Part shown: in pieces, positions 6,209 through 15,778 of the stretch
Layout of the letters: every line of letters starts with the position of its first letter
How positions within the stretch are numbered: position 1 is the first letter of the stretch
Assembly: GCA_014534385.1 (NCBI GenBank)
Contig: JACVRP010000026.1
Location: 1 to 17,382 of the forward strand
Length of the DNA stretch: 17,382 bases
Source: Cyanobacteria bacterium Co-bin13
GTDB lineage: Bacteria; Cyanobacteriota; Cyanobacteriia; Phormidesmidales; Phormidesmidaceae
Reading direction: 5' to 3'
Made by a program: the position numbers and the translations under genes
Notes under the pieces: generated by a model
Database searches by the model: none
Told to the model about the DNA's origin: nothing
The model's input: only the letters and a program-made list of their open reading frames with translations

Positions 6209-9200
6209 CTACAGAGCCTGCGTATGATCGTCGATCAGAAGATCGTCGTCATCCAGCAGCGACGGACCATTGCCTAGGCCCTTTGGAGAATCATCGTCAT
6301 CCTCGTCCTCATCAGCATCGTCTTCGTCAAACTGACCGCCGACAACATCGTCGTCAGACAGCATGCCAAAGTTGCCTTCCATCTCGTATGTGCGAGCCGT
6401 CCGATCATCCAGCACAACTTCCTGCAGGGACAGGTCATCATCCAGAATGGCCGTATCATAACCAGCGTCGTACTCAGACGCACTGCTCGTCTCCTCATAG
6501 GCATTAAAGCCCGTTCCTGCTGGAATCAAACGACCAATAATGACGTTCTCCTTAAGGCCTCGCAGCCAGTCAGACTTGCCTTCAATGGCTGCCTCCGTCA
6601 AGACCCGAGTTGTCTCTTGGAAGCTAGCAGCCGAAATAAAGCTGTCTGTGTTCAGAGAAGCCTTAGTGATCCCCAGCAGCATGGGAGTGTACTCAGCAGG
6701 AGCACCGCCCGTGATCGACATGGCCTCATTCACCTGCTCAACCTGGTAGATCTCTACCAGCTCACCGGGCAGCATAGTGGTATCCCCACCATCGTCAATG
6801 CGGGCCTTAGAGGTCATCTGGCGCACAATCACCTCAATGTGCTTATCAGAAATATCAATCCCCTGGGACTGATAAACCGACTGCACTTCATTCACCAAGA
6901 AGGTTTGAACCTTCTGTAGGCTAGCGAGTGCTGCATCGTGGGTGCCCATGCCCTGGCTAAGGTAGAACTTAAAGAAGATCTCCAGAATCTGGTGTGGGTT
7001 GGCCGGGCCATCGGTGAGCGGTTCAGCCGCCTCTACCTGCTGACCATCAGAGACCAGCACCGGGCTGCCCGAGGTAATTGGGTAATCGGCGACCACCCCA
7101 TCCTCCTCGATAACTTTAACCTCAACCGTTTCATCGTCCGCATACACCACCTGAGCGGTGCCAGGACGCTCTGCCAAAACACAGGCTTCCTTAGGTTTAC
7201 GAGCTTCCAGCAGTTCCTCAATTCGGGGCAGACCCTGAATGATGTCTCCTGTCTTAGCCCGTTCAAACACCAGCAGCACCAGGTTATCCCCCCGCTGCAC
7301 CAGGTCGCCATCATCAATGTGCAGCACGGCACCCGTCGATACTCGGTAAGGACGAGCAATCCGCAGCTTCACCTGCCCATCTTCAATAGCCGTAACATGC
7401 CCCGACTCGTCAATTCGGATGCCTGAGGCAATTTCGCTACCGGCCACCACCAGATCCCCGACAGACACTGAGGGCGTCTTACCCTGCAGATCAACGGCAA
7501 ATCGATCGACCTCGCGCACCACCAGAACCCGGCGAATAGCTTCTACCCCTTGCCGAATTCCTCGGATTTCGCCCGTTTCCTTACACTGAATCTCGGTGCG
7601 AGCAACTACAGATCCGGGTTCGATAGCCTGACCATCTTCCACCAGCAGCCGCGTAACGGTACTGCCCTGGGTCTGGTCGGCCACCACATCCCGACGAATC
7701 ACCAGCGTTTCCAGAATCACCATCTGCAGCCGCATGATGTCCGGATTGCTCTCATCGGGGATCAGCTCAATGTCAGCCACCACATGGGGTGCATCTTCAT
7801 TGATCTCCAGCACCAGCTGAGTCCGCAGCAGCTCTAGACCCTCTACAGACTTGACGCGATCGCCATCCTTGTAGGGCACCCGCTGAATCGCCCGCAGCTG
7901 AATGCTGCCGCCAGAATCACTTACCGATTCCTGGCTAGGCACCGGCGGCTCATCCGACACCGGAAACTCATCCACCGGACGCAGCAGTAGGGCAGGACCT
8001 TCAGGCGTTTCCACATACTCAACATAGTGCAGGGCCGACGCCACCAGACCAGGCATGATCTCTTCACCTGCCTGCACTAGAGTGCCATCGCGATCCATGA
8101 CATCCTCAGGAGAATCTACCATGTGTAGATCACCAGGTTTAACCACGATCTCCCGCAAAATGTCGTTCTTCTGCGTGACTTCTACCACACCGCTGTTCTG
8201 GCAGAAGATGTCTTTAACTACTTCGGTGCCAGCTTCTACATACTGGCCATCCTCTACCATCAGCAGAGAGATGTCCTTGTTGACTTCGTGGGCCTCCTCC
8301 GGAATCCAGAGAATAGTGCCGCCCTGCACGACCTCATAGCCCTGCTTGGCCTTGCCTTTCTTAGCGACTTCTATGCCAGAGAACTTGATAATGCCGCCTG
8401 TCTGTGTACGGTAGCGATCATCTTCCAGTTCAGCCACAACCTGGTGGTTGGACACTTTGGTTCCCGGCGTCGCAATTAGGGAGAAGCGTTGGCCATTCGT
8501 TGTCTCAAGCACGTAGTGCTCTCGGCCTTGGCCGCTCTCTACCGTGACTTGAGCCTCATCCAACAGCACCGAAGCCGTGATAATCTCGACTTCACGCACC
8601 CCCTTGTCCTCAGGGTTCTCGGGCAGGCGCACCACACCGCCCCGTTCGCTCATTAGCTTAGTCTCAGCCAGAATGCCGTCGGCATGAATTTGGTCACCGT
8701 TGCGAACTACCGGCTCAGCCCCAGGCGGAAGGTTATACACCTCTCCCGACAGCACCCACAGCAGGCCACCCCGCTGGGCCAATCGAGTCGTGTTGCCCTG
8801 CCGGTCCTTCTTCTCTTCCTGGACCAGCCCAGCAAACTGCACCTCTCCAGCCAGGTCAGACGGCACGTCCTTGGTAGCCTTCTCCGTAATTTTGCGGACT
8901 CGGCCTGAGGTCGGCAGTTCTGCCAACAGCTGCTCTTTTTGAACAGTTTCGCCGTCCTTAACGAAGAGGATCGTGCCCTGGGGCAGAGTTTCCTTGCGGG
9001 ACTTGCCGTCATACTCGATCGTCAGCTCGGCATTGGCTTCCATTACCAGAGCATCTTCTCCGTGCCGAGTTCGAAATGCCCGGCTCTTAATCCGCTTAGG
9101 CAGGCGCACTACACCGCTCCGCTTAGCCCGGATTTGAGGAGCCATTTCTCCGGTAAAGGTACCGCCCGTGTGGAAGGTCCGCATGGTCAGCTGCGTTCCC

Positions 9201-10207
9201 GGCTCTCCAATCGACTGGGCTGCGATAATACCCACTGCTTCACCCAGGTCCACCATTTCAGAGTGGGCCAGGCTCCAGCCATAGCAGTGGCGGCAGACAG
9301 AGCGCGTAGCCTCACAGGTCAGCGCCGAACGCGTTAAGACCTCCGTTACCCCAGCCTCATAAATCTCTCTGGCTAAGTCAGGAGAAATATCCTGATTGCG
9401 CTCAGCCATTACCTCACCCGTCTGGGGATGAATCACGTCCTCAGCGACAACCCGGCCCAAGAGCTTATCTTCCAGCGGAATCAAAACCCGCTCTCCATCA
9501 GTCATGCTGCGGAGGGGAATGCCCCGCTCCGTACCGCAGTCGATCTCTCGGATAATCACATCTTGAGACACGTCTACCAGACGACGGGTCAGATAGCCAG
9601 AGTCTGCAGTTCGCAGCGCCGTATCTACCAGACCCTTACGAGCACCGTAGGAAGAGATTACGTACTCAGTAACGGTCAGCCCTTCCCGGAAGTTGGTTTT
9701 GATTGGCAGGTCAATAATTTCCCCTTGGGGGTTTGCCATCAAGCCCCGCATCCCTACCAGCTGCCGGACCTGAGAGATATTTCCTCGCGCCCCAGAAAAG
9801 GCCATCATGTAGACGGAGTTTAGGGGGCTATTCTCCTTAAAGTTTTTGACGACCTGGTCCTTCAGCTCTTCGCTGGTGCTGTTCCAGGTGTCAATTACTT
9901 TTTGGAAGCGCTCCACCTCAGTGATTTCGCCCCGAGTGTAGCGCTCCTCGGTGACGCGAATGTTCTCCTCAGCAGCTTCAAGCAGTTCACGCTTGCTGGC
10001 AGGAACCTGCAGGTCCTCCACACTGATAGAGACACCCGCCCGAGTCGCATACCGGAACCCTAGATCCTTAAGCGCGTCAGCCATATGGGCTGTCCGCGCT
10101 GTCCCATGGTGGGTAAAGGACCAGGACATCAGATTCTTTAGCTGCTTCTTGTCAATGATCCGGTTGCGAAACATTACTGTCTTTTGGTTAGACCCTTGAT
10201 CAGCCAT
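6209..10207 (-). CDS. rpoC2: DNA-directed RNA polymerase subunit beta' (C-terminal part of split beta')
   Basis: A 1332-residue protein, the distal half of the largest polymerase subunit, which cyanobacteria and plastids encode separately. Zinc-binding cysteines are at about C224, C298, C305 and C308 (IDCGT, CEATRSVCRHC). The trigger-loop helix GTQLTMRTFHTGGTF (about 337-351) carries the conserved His346. The loop is then interrupted by the cyanobacterial SI3 insertion, about residues 352 to 985, made of repeated beta-barrel-like hybrid-motif units. The sequence resumes at GLPRIEELLEARKPKE (about 990) and ends with the jaw and clamp segments (DKHIEVIVRQMTSKARI, KENVIIGRLIPAGTG). The last about 95 residues are an extremely acidic tail. 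The ATG at 10207 has a GGAG seven bases upstream. It follows rpoC1 by 86 bases, is last in the operon, and is closed by the terminator at 6143-6186. Confidence 0.98.
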   Translation of the reverse strand: MADQGSNQKTVMFRNRIIDKKQLKNLMSWSFTHHGTARTAHMADALKDLGFRYATRAGVSISVEDLQVPASKRELLEAAEENIRVTEERYTRGEITEVERFQKVIDTWNSTSEELKDQVVKNFKENSPLNSVYMMAFSGARGNISQVRQLVGMRGLMANPQGEIIDLPIKTNFREGLTVTEYVISSYGARKGLVDTALRTADSGYLTRRLVDVSQDVIIREIDCGTERGIPLRSMTDGERVLIPLEDKLLGRVVAEDVIHPQTGEVMAERNQDISPDLAREIYEAGVTEVLTRSALTCEATRSVCRHCYGWSLAHSEMVDLGEAVGIIAAQSIGEPGTQLTMRTFHTGGTFTGEMAPQIRAKRSGVVRLPKRIKSRAFRTRHGEDALVMEANAELTIEYDGKSRKETLPQGTILFVKDGETVQKEQLLAELPTSGRVRKITEKATKDVPSDLAGEVQFAGLVQEEKKDRQGNTTRLAQRGGLLWVLSGEVYNLPPGAEPVVRNGDQIHADGILAETKLMSERGGVVRLPENPEDKGVREVEIITASVLLDEAQVTVESGQGREHYVLETTNGQRFSLIATPGTKVSNHQVVAELEDDRYRTQTGGIIKFSGIEVAKKGKAKQGYEVVQGGTILWIPEEAHEVNKDISLLMVEDGQYVEAGTEVVKDIFCQNSGVVEVTQKNDILREIVVKPGDLHMVDSPEDVMDRDGTLVQAGEEIMPGLVASALHYVEYVETPEGPALLLRPVDEFPVSDEPPVPSQESVSDSGGSIQLRAIQRVPYKDGDRVKSVEGLELLRTQLVLEINEDAPHVVADIELIPDESNPDIMRLQMVILETLVIRRDVVADQTQGSTVTRLLVEDGQAIEPGSVVARTEIQCKETGEIRGIRQGVEAIRRVLVVREVDRFAVDLQGKTPSVSVGDLVVAGSEIASGIRIDESGHVTAIEDGQVKLRIARPYRVSTGAVLHIDDGDLVQRGDNLVLLVFERAKTGDIIQGLPRIEELLEARKPKEACVLAERPGTAQVVYADDETVEVKVIEEDGVVADYPITSGSPVLVSDGQQVEAAEPLTDGPANPHQILEIFFKFYLSQGMGTHDAALASLQKVQTFLVNEVQSVYQSQGIDISDKHIEVIVRQMTSKARIDDGGDTTMLPGELVEIYQVEQVNEAMSITGGAPAEYTPMLLGITKASLNTDSFISAASFQETTRVLTEAAIEGKSDWLRGLKENVIIGRLIPAGTGFNAYEETSSASEYDAGYDTAILDDDLSLQEVVLDDRTARTYEMEGNFGMLSDDDVVGGQFDEDDADEDEDDDDSPKGLGNGPSLLDDDDLLIDDHTQAL

Positions 10208-10251
10208 TACGTTTCTCCGCCCCTCGTTTGATGTATCTGCGTAAGCGTAGT

Positions 10252-10269
10252 GGGGGAACGCCTTCCCCC
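10252..10269 (-). other. Hairpin in the rpoC1-rpoC2 gap
   Basis: GGGGGAA (10252-10258) and TTCCCCC (10263-10269) form a 7-bp stem around a CGCC loop in the 86 bases between rpoC1 and rpoC2. There is no U-run after it on the transcribed strand, so it is not a standard terminator. It could be an RNA processing or stability element. Confidence 0.6.
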
Positions 10270-10293
10270 TATAAGCGATCTCAGACGGCCTCT

Positions 10294-12168
10294 CTAGCTG
10301 GCCAAGGCTTCCTGAATAGTCCTGTTGTAGATGATCCGTCCTGGTGTAGTTTTGATGTACTGAGAGACGAGGTTGCCTGCCGCATCTTCGCGCACACGAC
10401 GCTGGCGGTAAACCCGGGTAACTGACCCATCCTCTCCTCGGTTTTCTTCTAGAACCTCAGTGTCAGGGCTATCCGTTTCAACCTCCCCATCAAACCGCAG
10501 CCAGACGTCAGCGTGAAGGCCAACCAGACCCTGTTCAAAGGCCATGATGGCGTCCTCCATGTTGGCGAAATAGCGCCCTGCTCCCTTCTGTTCAGCAGGG
10601 TTCGTAGCCGTTAGGTAGTAACAGCCCAAGACCATGTCCTGGCTGGGAGTAATAATGGGCCGTCCGGTTGCTGGCGACAGAATATTGTTAGAGGCCAGCA
10701 TGAGCAGTCGAGCCTCAGCCTGCGCTTCCAGGGACAGGGGGACATGCACCGCCATCTGGTCGCCGTCAAAGTCAGCGTTAAAGGCAGGACACACCAGCGG
10801 ATGCAGCTGAATCGCCCGACCTTCCACCAGGATCGGCTCGAAGGCTTGAATGCCAAGACGGTGCAGGGTAGGTGCCCGGTTCAGCATTACGGGGTGGCTT
10901 TCAATCACCTCTTCCAGCACGTCCCAAACGCTCGGGTCATTCCGCTGAATCAGCTTCTTTGCAGCCTTGATGTTGTTGACTAGCCCCTGGCGAATCAGCC
11001 TGTGAATCACGAATGGCTGAAACAGCTCGATTGCCATTTCCCGAGGCAGGCCGCACTGGTGAATCTTCAGCTTGGGACCGACCACAATCACAGAACGGCC
11101 AGAGTAATCTACCCGCTTGCCCAGCAGGTTCTGACGGAAGCGACCCTGCTTACCCTCAATAATGTCGGACAGAGACTTCAGAGGCCGGTTGTTAGCGCCG
11201 ACTACCGTCCGGCCTCGCCGACCGTTGTCAATCAGGGCATCTACGGCTTCCTGCAGCATCCGCTTTTCGTTGCGAACGATGATCTCAGGAGCCAAAATTT
11301 CCTGCAGTCGGGCTAACCGGTTATTTCGGTTAATGACACGGCGGTATAGGTCGTTTAAGTCAGAGGTGGCAAAGCGTCCGCCGTCAAGCTGCACCATTGG
11401 GCGCAGATCAGGAGGAATGACCGGAATGTAAGACAGCACCATCCAATCAGGCTTGGAGCCCGTGGCGACGAAGTTGTCGATCACCCGCAGGCGTTTGATC
11501 AGCTTGGCTCGCTTCTGGCCTTTGGCGCTGGTGATCTCTTCCCGCAGCTTCTCTGCTTCAGATTCTAGGTCTAGATCTTCTAGCAGGCGCTGCAGCGCTT
11601 CTGCTCCAATGCCAACCTCGACTCCTGAGAGCTGAGACTCTTCGTCGTAGAGCTGGTCCTCAATTTCAATCCACTGGTCCTCAGTCAGCAGCTGCTTGTA
11701 GCTGAGGTTATCAGCATTACCAGGATCAAGGACAACGTAAGCGTTGAAGTAGACAATCTGCTCGACGTCCCGCAGGGGCATATCCAGCAGGATAGCAATG
11801 TAGCTGGGAATGCCTTTGAGATACCAGACGTGGGCTACAGGAGCAGCCAGCTTGATATAGCCCATGCGGTGGCGGCGGACTCGAGATTCGGTCACTTCAA
11901 CCCCGCACCGCTCACAGACAATACCCCGGTGGCGGACTCGCTTGTATTTACCGCAGTGGCATTCCCAATCCTTAGCGGGGCCAAAAATGCGCTCGCAGAA
12001 AAGCCCATCCATCTCAGGCTTGAGGGTGCGGTAGTTGATGGTTTCTGGCTTGGTCACTTCGCCGACCAACATGCCATTGGGCAACGTCCGCTCTCCCCAC
12101 TGGCGAATGCGATCGGGAGAGGCCAGACCAATTTTGACGTAATCGAAACGCTGTTCTAGCTTGGGCAT
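10294..12168 (-). CDS. rpoC1: DNA-directed RNA polymerase subunit gamma (N-terminal part of split beta')
   Basis: A 624-residue protein, the proximal half of beta'. The N-terminal zinc site is present (C70, C72, C85, C88 in ECHCGKYKR and VCERCG). The catalytic loop NADFDGDQMAVH (about 464-475) places the Mg-binding aspartates at 466, 468 and 470. The bridge to the active centre (GKQGRFRQNLLGKRVDYSGR, about 339-358) and MLNRAPTLHRLGIQAFEP (about 428-445) are typical. Length and ends match cyanobacterial RpoC1. The ATG at 12166-12168 has AAGGA about 11 bases upstream. It is separated from rpoB by 114 bases and from rpoC2 by 86. Together with rpoB, rpoC2 and alpha it forms the core polymerase. 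Confidence 0.98.
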   Translation of the reverse strand: MPKLEQRFDYVKIGLASPDRIRQWGERTLPNGMLVGEVTKPETINYRTLKPEMDGLFCERIFGPAKDWECHCGKYKRVRHRGIVCERCGVEVTESRVRRHRMGYIKLAAPVAHVWYLKGIPSYIAILLDMPLRDVEQIVYFNAYVVLDPGNADNLSYKQLLTEDQWIEIEDQLYDEESQLSGVEVGIGAEALQRLLEDLDLESEAEKLREEITSAKGQKRAKLIKRLRVIDNFVATGSKPDWMVLSYIPVIPPDLRPMVQLDGGRFATSDLNDLYRRVINRNNRLARLQEILAPEIIVRNEKRMLQEAVDALIDNGRRGRTVVGANNRPLKSLSDIIEGKQGRFRQNLLGKRVDYSGRSVIVVGPKLKIHQCGLPREMAIELFQPFVIHRLIRQGLVNNIKAAKKLIQRNDPSVWDVLEEVIESHPVMLNRAPTLHRLGIQAFEPILVEGRAIQLHPLVCPAFNADFDGDQMAVHVPLSLEAQAEARLLMLASNNILSPATGRPIITPSQDMVLGCYYLTATNPAEQKGAGRYFANMEDAIMAFEQGLVGLHADVWLRFDGEVETDSPDTEVLEENRGEDGSVTRVYRQRRVREDAAGNLVSQYIKTTPGRIIYNRTIQEALAS

Positions 12169-12214
12169 GCTCAGTGATTTCCTTCTAAGCGCGTGCTAAG
12201 TGGGAGGCTGGGGC

Positions 12215-12262
12215 GAGGAGGGGATGAGCCGGCAGGAGTAAGCCTGCTGTTATCCCCTCTTT
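12215..12262 (-). other. Two-part hairpin in the rpoB-rpoC1 gap
   Basis: The outer arms GAGGGGAT (12218-12225) and ATCCCCTC (12252-12259) are perfectly complementary, with G-T/A-T extension outward to about 12215/12262. An inner stem GCAGG/CCTGC (12232-12236 with 12243-12247) has a six-base loop. Read along rpoB to rpoC1 there is no following U-run, so it is unlikely to terminate. It may be a processing site or may tune expression of the downstream subunits. Confidence 0.6.
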
Positions 12263-12282
12263 CGCACCTAGTAGAGTGAAGA

Positions 12283-15200
12283 TTAATCCTCGACTTCTTC
12301 AAGTTCATCTCGGGAGATGGACTCGTAGGTAGGCCGGGACGGCGTGCGGCGATTGCTCAAATCAACCATCAGATCCACCTCTGAATCGCGACTGGTGCCG
12401 TCTTCGCGAGTTTCAACTTTATGAACGGCAATATCCAAACAGAGGGACTGCAGTTCTCGCATCAGCACCTTAAAGGACTCAGGCGTACCGGGCCGTGGAA
12501 TTGATTTGCCCTTGACGATCGCATTAAGCGCTTCGTTACGGCCCTGCATATCGTCGGACTTCACAGTCAGCAGTTCCTGCAGGGTGTAGGCAGCCCCAAA
12601 GGCTTCCAGAGCCCACACTTCCATCTCACCGAATCGCTGACCACCCTGTTGCGCCTTACCGCCTAGAGGCTGTTGCGTCACCAGAGAGTAAGGGCCGGTA
12701 GAGCGGGCGTGGATCTTGTCGTCTACCAGGTGCACCAGCTTCAGCATGTAGGCTTTACCCACAGTCACAGGCCGGTCAAAGGGGTCGCCCGTACGACCGT
12801 CGTAGACCTGAATTTTGCCCGGTTCATCAGGATTAAAGACCCAGTCTTTGCCGGTCAGTTCTCTAGCTTCCTGAAGTTTGCCGTGGGTGGAGTTGCGGGA
12901 AGCTTCCTGGCCATACATTTCGTCAAAAGGAATGACCTTGAAGCGGGCATCGAGGTTTTCAGCAGCCCAGCCCAGCAGACACTCAAACACCTGACCTACG
13001 TTCATCCGCGAAGGCACGCCCAGCGGGTTGAGCACGATATCAACAGTGGAGCCATCGGGCAGGTAGGGCATGTCTTCAATCGGCAAAATCCGAGAGATGA
13101 TGCCCTTGTTGCCGTGGCGACCGGCCATCTTATCGCCAACCTGAATCTTCCGCTTTTGGGCTACGTAGACTCGAACGACCATGTTGGCCCCCGGAGGCAG
13201 CTCATCGCCCTGCTCTCGGGTAAAGACCCGGACATCAACCACACGCCCTTTCTCACCGTTGGGTACCCGCAAAGAGTTATCCCGCACGTCTCTGGCTTTT
13301 TCACCAAAGATGGCCCGCAGCAGCTTTTCCTCTGGCGGCTGGTCTGACTCACCCTTAGGCGTCACTTTACCCACCAGAATGTCGCTGGCCTCAACCCAAG
13401 CCCCAATCCGGATAATGCCGGTTTCGTCGAGCTGACGCAGCGCGTCTTCACCCACGTTGGGAATTTCCCGAGTGATTTCTTCGGGACCTAGCTTGGTCTG
13501 CCGGGCCTCAATCTCGTACTTTTCAATGTGAATGGAGGTGTAGACGTCTTCGTATACCAGTCGTTCACTGATCAGGATGGCGTCTTCGTAGTTGTACCCT
13601 TCCCAAGGCATGTAAGCGATGGTCACGTTCTGACCGAGCGCCAGTTCTCCACCCTCGGTTGCCGAACCGTCGGCCAGCACCTGACCGGCCTTCACCTGTT
13701 CACCTGGGAACACCAGGGGACGCTGGTTCAAGCAGGTGTCTTGGTTGGAACGCTGGTACTTTTGCAGCTCGTACTCGTGCACCCGACCTTCGAGATCTCG
13801 CACTCGAATGTAGTTGGCATCTAGGAAAATGACTTCGCCATCGGTGCGGCTGATAATCACCATGCCTGAGTCACGAGCGGCCTGGGCCTCTAGCCCTGTA
13901 CCAACCAGGGGACGCTCCGGACGCAGCAGCGGCACTGCCTGACGCTGCATGTTAGACCCCATCAGTGCCCGGTTGGCATCATCGTGCTCCAGGAAGGGAA
14001 TCAATGAGGTGGCCACTGAAATAATCTGTACCGGCGAAACCGCTACATAGTCCACCTCGCTGGAGGTCGTTGTTGTAAAGTCCTGGCGGTAGCGAACCGG
14101 CACGGTATCGCCGATGATGTAGCCGTTCTCATCGGTGGCGATGTCACCAGGGGCAACCCGCAGATCGTCCTCCTCATCGGCGGTCATATTAGCCGGAAGG
14201 AGGTCTTTACGGACTCGTCCCGCTTCAACCTTGTAGAAGGGCGTTTCGATGAAGCCGAACTCGTTGACCCGGGCGTGGGTAGCCAGGGAGCCGATCAGAC
14301 CTGCGTTTGGACCCTCGGGTGTTTCAATGGGGCAGATCCGGCCATAGTGGGAGGGGTGAATATCTCGCACAGCAAAGCCTGCCCGTTCACGGGTTAGACC
14401 CCCAGGGCCAAGGGCGCTCAGACGGCGCTTGTGAGTTAGCTCAGCCAGCGGGTTGGTTTGGTCCATGAACTGGGAGAGCTGGCTGGAGCCAAAGAACTCC
14501 TTAATCGCAGCAACCAGCGGCTTGGGGTTGACCAGGGAAGCAGGTGTTAACGAATCGGCATCGGAAACAGTCATGCGCTCCCGAATGATGCGCTCTAGGC
14601 GGTTAAGGCCAACTCGCACCTGGTTCTGCAGCAGCTCACCTACGGATCGGACTCGGCGGTTGCCCAAGTGGTCAATGTCATCGACATTGCCAATATCAAA
14701 CTCCAGGTTGATCAGGTAGTCAATTGCAGCCAGAATGTCTTGAGGCGTGAGGACCCGGGTGGATTCGGGGACGTTTAGGCGCAGCTTACGGTTGAGCTTG
14801 TAACGACCTACCCGCCCTAAGTCGTAGCGCTTGGGATCGGAGAAGCGGGAGTGCAGCAGCTGTTCTCCGCCGGCCACGGTAGGAGGCTCACCGGGGCGCA
14901 GCTTACGATATAGCTCAAGCAGGGCCTCTTCTTCGCTAAACTGCCCTTCTTTTTCAATCGTCTTCTGAAAATACTCTGGGTTACGCAGAGCATCAAAGAT
15001 CTCACCGTCTGTCAGGCCTAGGGCTTTTAGAAGCACCTGAGCAGACAGCTTACGGGTCTTATCGATTCGCACCCAAACCAGGTCGTTTTTGTCGGTCTCA
15101 AACTTCAACCAGGCCCCTCGGTTGGGAATCAGGTTGGCGTTGTAGGTGCGGCGACCGTTTTTGTCGATTTCTGCTTTGTAATAAACGCCGGGGCTGCGAA

Positions 15201-15582
15201 CGATCTGGTTGACAATCACCCGCTCAGCACCGTTGATAATAAAGGTACCCCGATCGGTCATTAGCGGCAGATCGCCAATAAAGACTTCCTGGTCCTTAAT
15301 TTCCCCGGTCTCCTTGTTGATTAGGCGGGTCGGGACGTACATTTGAACTGCATAGGTAGCGTCCCGGCGCTTGGCTTCGTCCACATCGTACTTAGGACTC
15401 TTGAGCTTGTAGTCCTTGCCGAGGAAATGCAGTTCTAGCTTGCCGGTGTAGTCTGTGATTGGGGAAAAACTTTCCAGTTCCTCAATCAGGCCCTCTTCCA
15501 GAAACCAGCGAAAACTGGAGCGTTGGATTTCAACAAGATCTGGCAGGACGAAGTTTGGGGTGGTGTAGTTCTGGTCAGTCAT
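12283..15582 (-). CDS. rpoB: DNA-directed RNA polymerase subunit beta
   Basis: A 1099-residue protein starting at the ATG at 15582. Beta-subunit landmarks in order are FRWFLEEGL near the N-terminus, the fork/rifampicin region GSSQLSQFMDQTNPLAELTH through KRRLSALGPGGL (about 365-396), then HPSHYGRICPIETPEGPNAG. Further on come the NVTIAYMPWEGYNYEDAILI segment, the GDKMAGRHGNKGIISRI switch region, and the C-terminal GGKAQQGGQRFGEMEVWALE clamp anchor. The rifampicin-pocket residues look wild-type. Four more codons exist upstream to a TTG at 15594, but that TTG overlaps the GAGGAG ribosome site (15587-15592) serving the ATG, so the shorter start is preferred. Length and domain set are normal for cyanobacteria, and there is no insertion or frameshift. 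Confidence 0.98.
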   Translation of the reverse strand: MTDQNYTTPNFVLPDLVEIQRSSFRWFLEEGLIEELESFSPITDYTGKLELHFLGKDYKLKSPKYDVDEAKRRDATYAVQMYVPTRLINKETGEIKDQEVFIGDLPLMTDRGTFIINGAERVIVNQIVRSPGVYYKAEIDKNGRRTYNANLIPNRGAWLKFETDKNDLVWVRIDKTRKLSAQVLLKALGLTDGEIFDALRNPEYFQKTIEKEGQFSEEEALLELYRKLRPGEPPTVAGGEQLLHSRFSDPKRYDLGRVGRYKLNRKLRLNVPESTRVLTPQDILAAIDYLINLEFDIGNVDDIDHLGNRRVRSVGELLQNQVRVGLNRLERIIRERMTVSDADSLTPASLVNPKPLVAAIKEFFGSSQLSQFMDQTNPLAELTHKRRLSALGPGGLTRERAGFAVRDIHPSHYGRICPIETPEGPNAGLIGSLATHARVNEFGFIETPFYKVEAGRVRKDLLPANMTADEEDDLRVAPGDIATDENGYIIGDTVPVRYRQDFTTTTSSEVDYVAVSPVQIISVATSLIPFLEHDDANRALMGSNMQRQAVPLLRPERPLVGTGLEAQAARDSGMVIISRTDGEVIFLDANYIRVRDLEGRVHEYELQKYQRSNQDTCLNQRPLVFPGEQVKAGQVLADGSATEGGELALGQNVTIAYMPWEGYNYEDAILISERLVYEDVYTSIHIEKYEIEARQTKLGPEEITREIPNVGEDALRQLDETGIIRIGAWVEASDILVGKVTPKGESDQPPEEKLLRAIFGEKARDVRDNSLRVPNGEKGRVVDVRVFTREQGDELPPGANMVVRVYVAQKRKIQVGDKMAGRHGNKGIISRILPIEDMPYLPDGSTVDIVLNPLGVPSRMNVGQVFECLLGWAAENLDARFKVIPFDEMYGQEASRNSTHGKLQEARELTGKDWVFNPDEPGKIQVYDGRTGDPFDRPVTVGKAYMLKLVHLVDDKIHARSTGPYSLVTQQPLGGKAQQGGQRFGEMEVWALEAFGAAYTLQELLTVKSDDMQGRNEALNAIVKGKSIPRPGTPESFKVLMRELQSLCLDIAVHKVETREDGTSRDSEVDLMVDLSNRRTPSRPTYESISRDELEEVED

Positions 15583-15778
15583 GCGTCTCCTCAAGCGGGT
15601 CAGGCTCTGGGTACAGAAGTTGGACGAGGAAAGTGCGTGGGCGCACTCATCGATTTACTTGAATAAGCTGTCGGTTAAATAAAAATGTCTAGGTCACGGG
15701 CTGCTCAGTTTAGAAACACCTACGAAGAAAGCTTTCAGAGGGTGGGCTGACGGGAGGACTAGAGGTAGGAGATCAGCG

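Noticed and set aside
6938..7426. A 162-codon plus-strand frame inside rpoC2, and other frames antisense to rpoB/rpoC1
   Set aside because: They lie wholly within conserved polymerase genes and show no domain or start signal.
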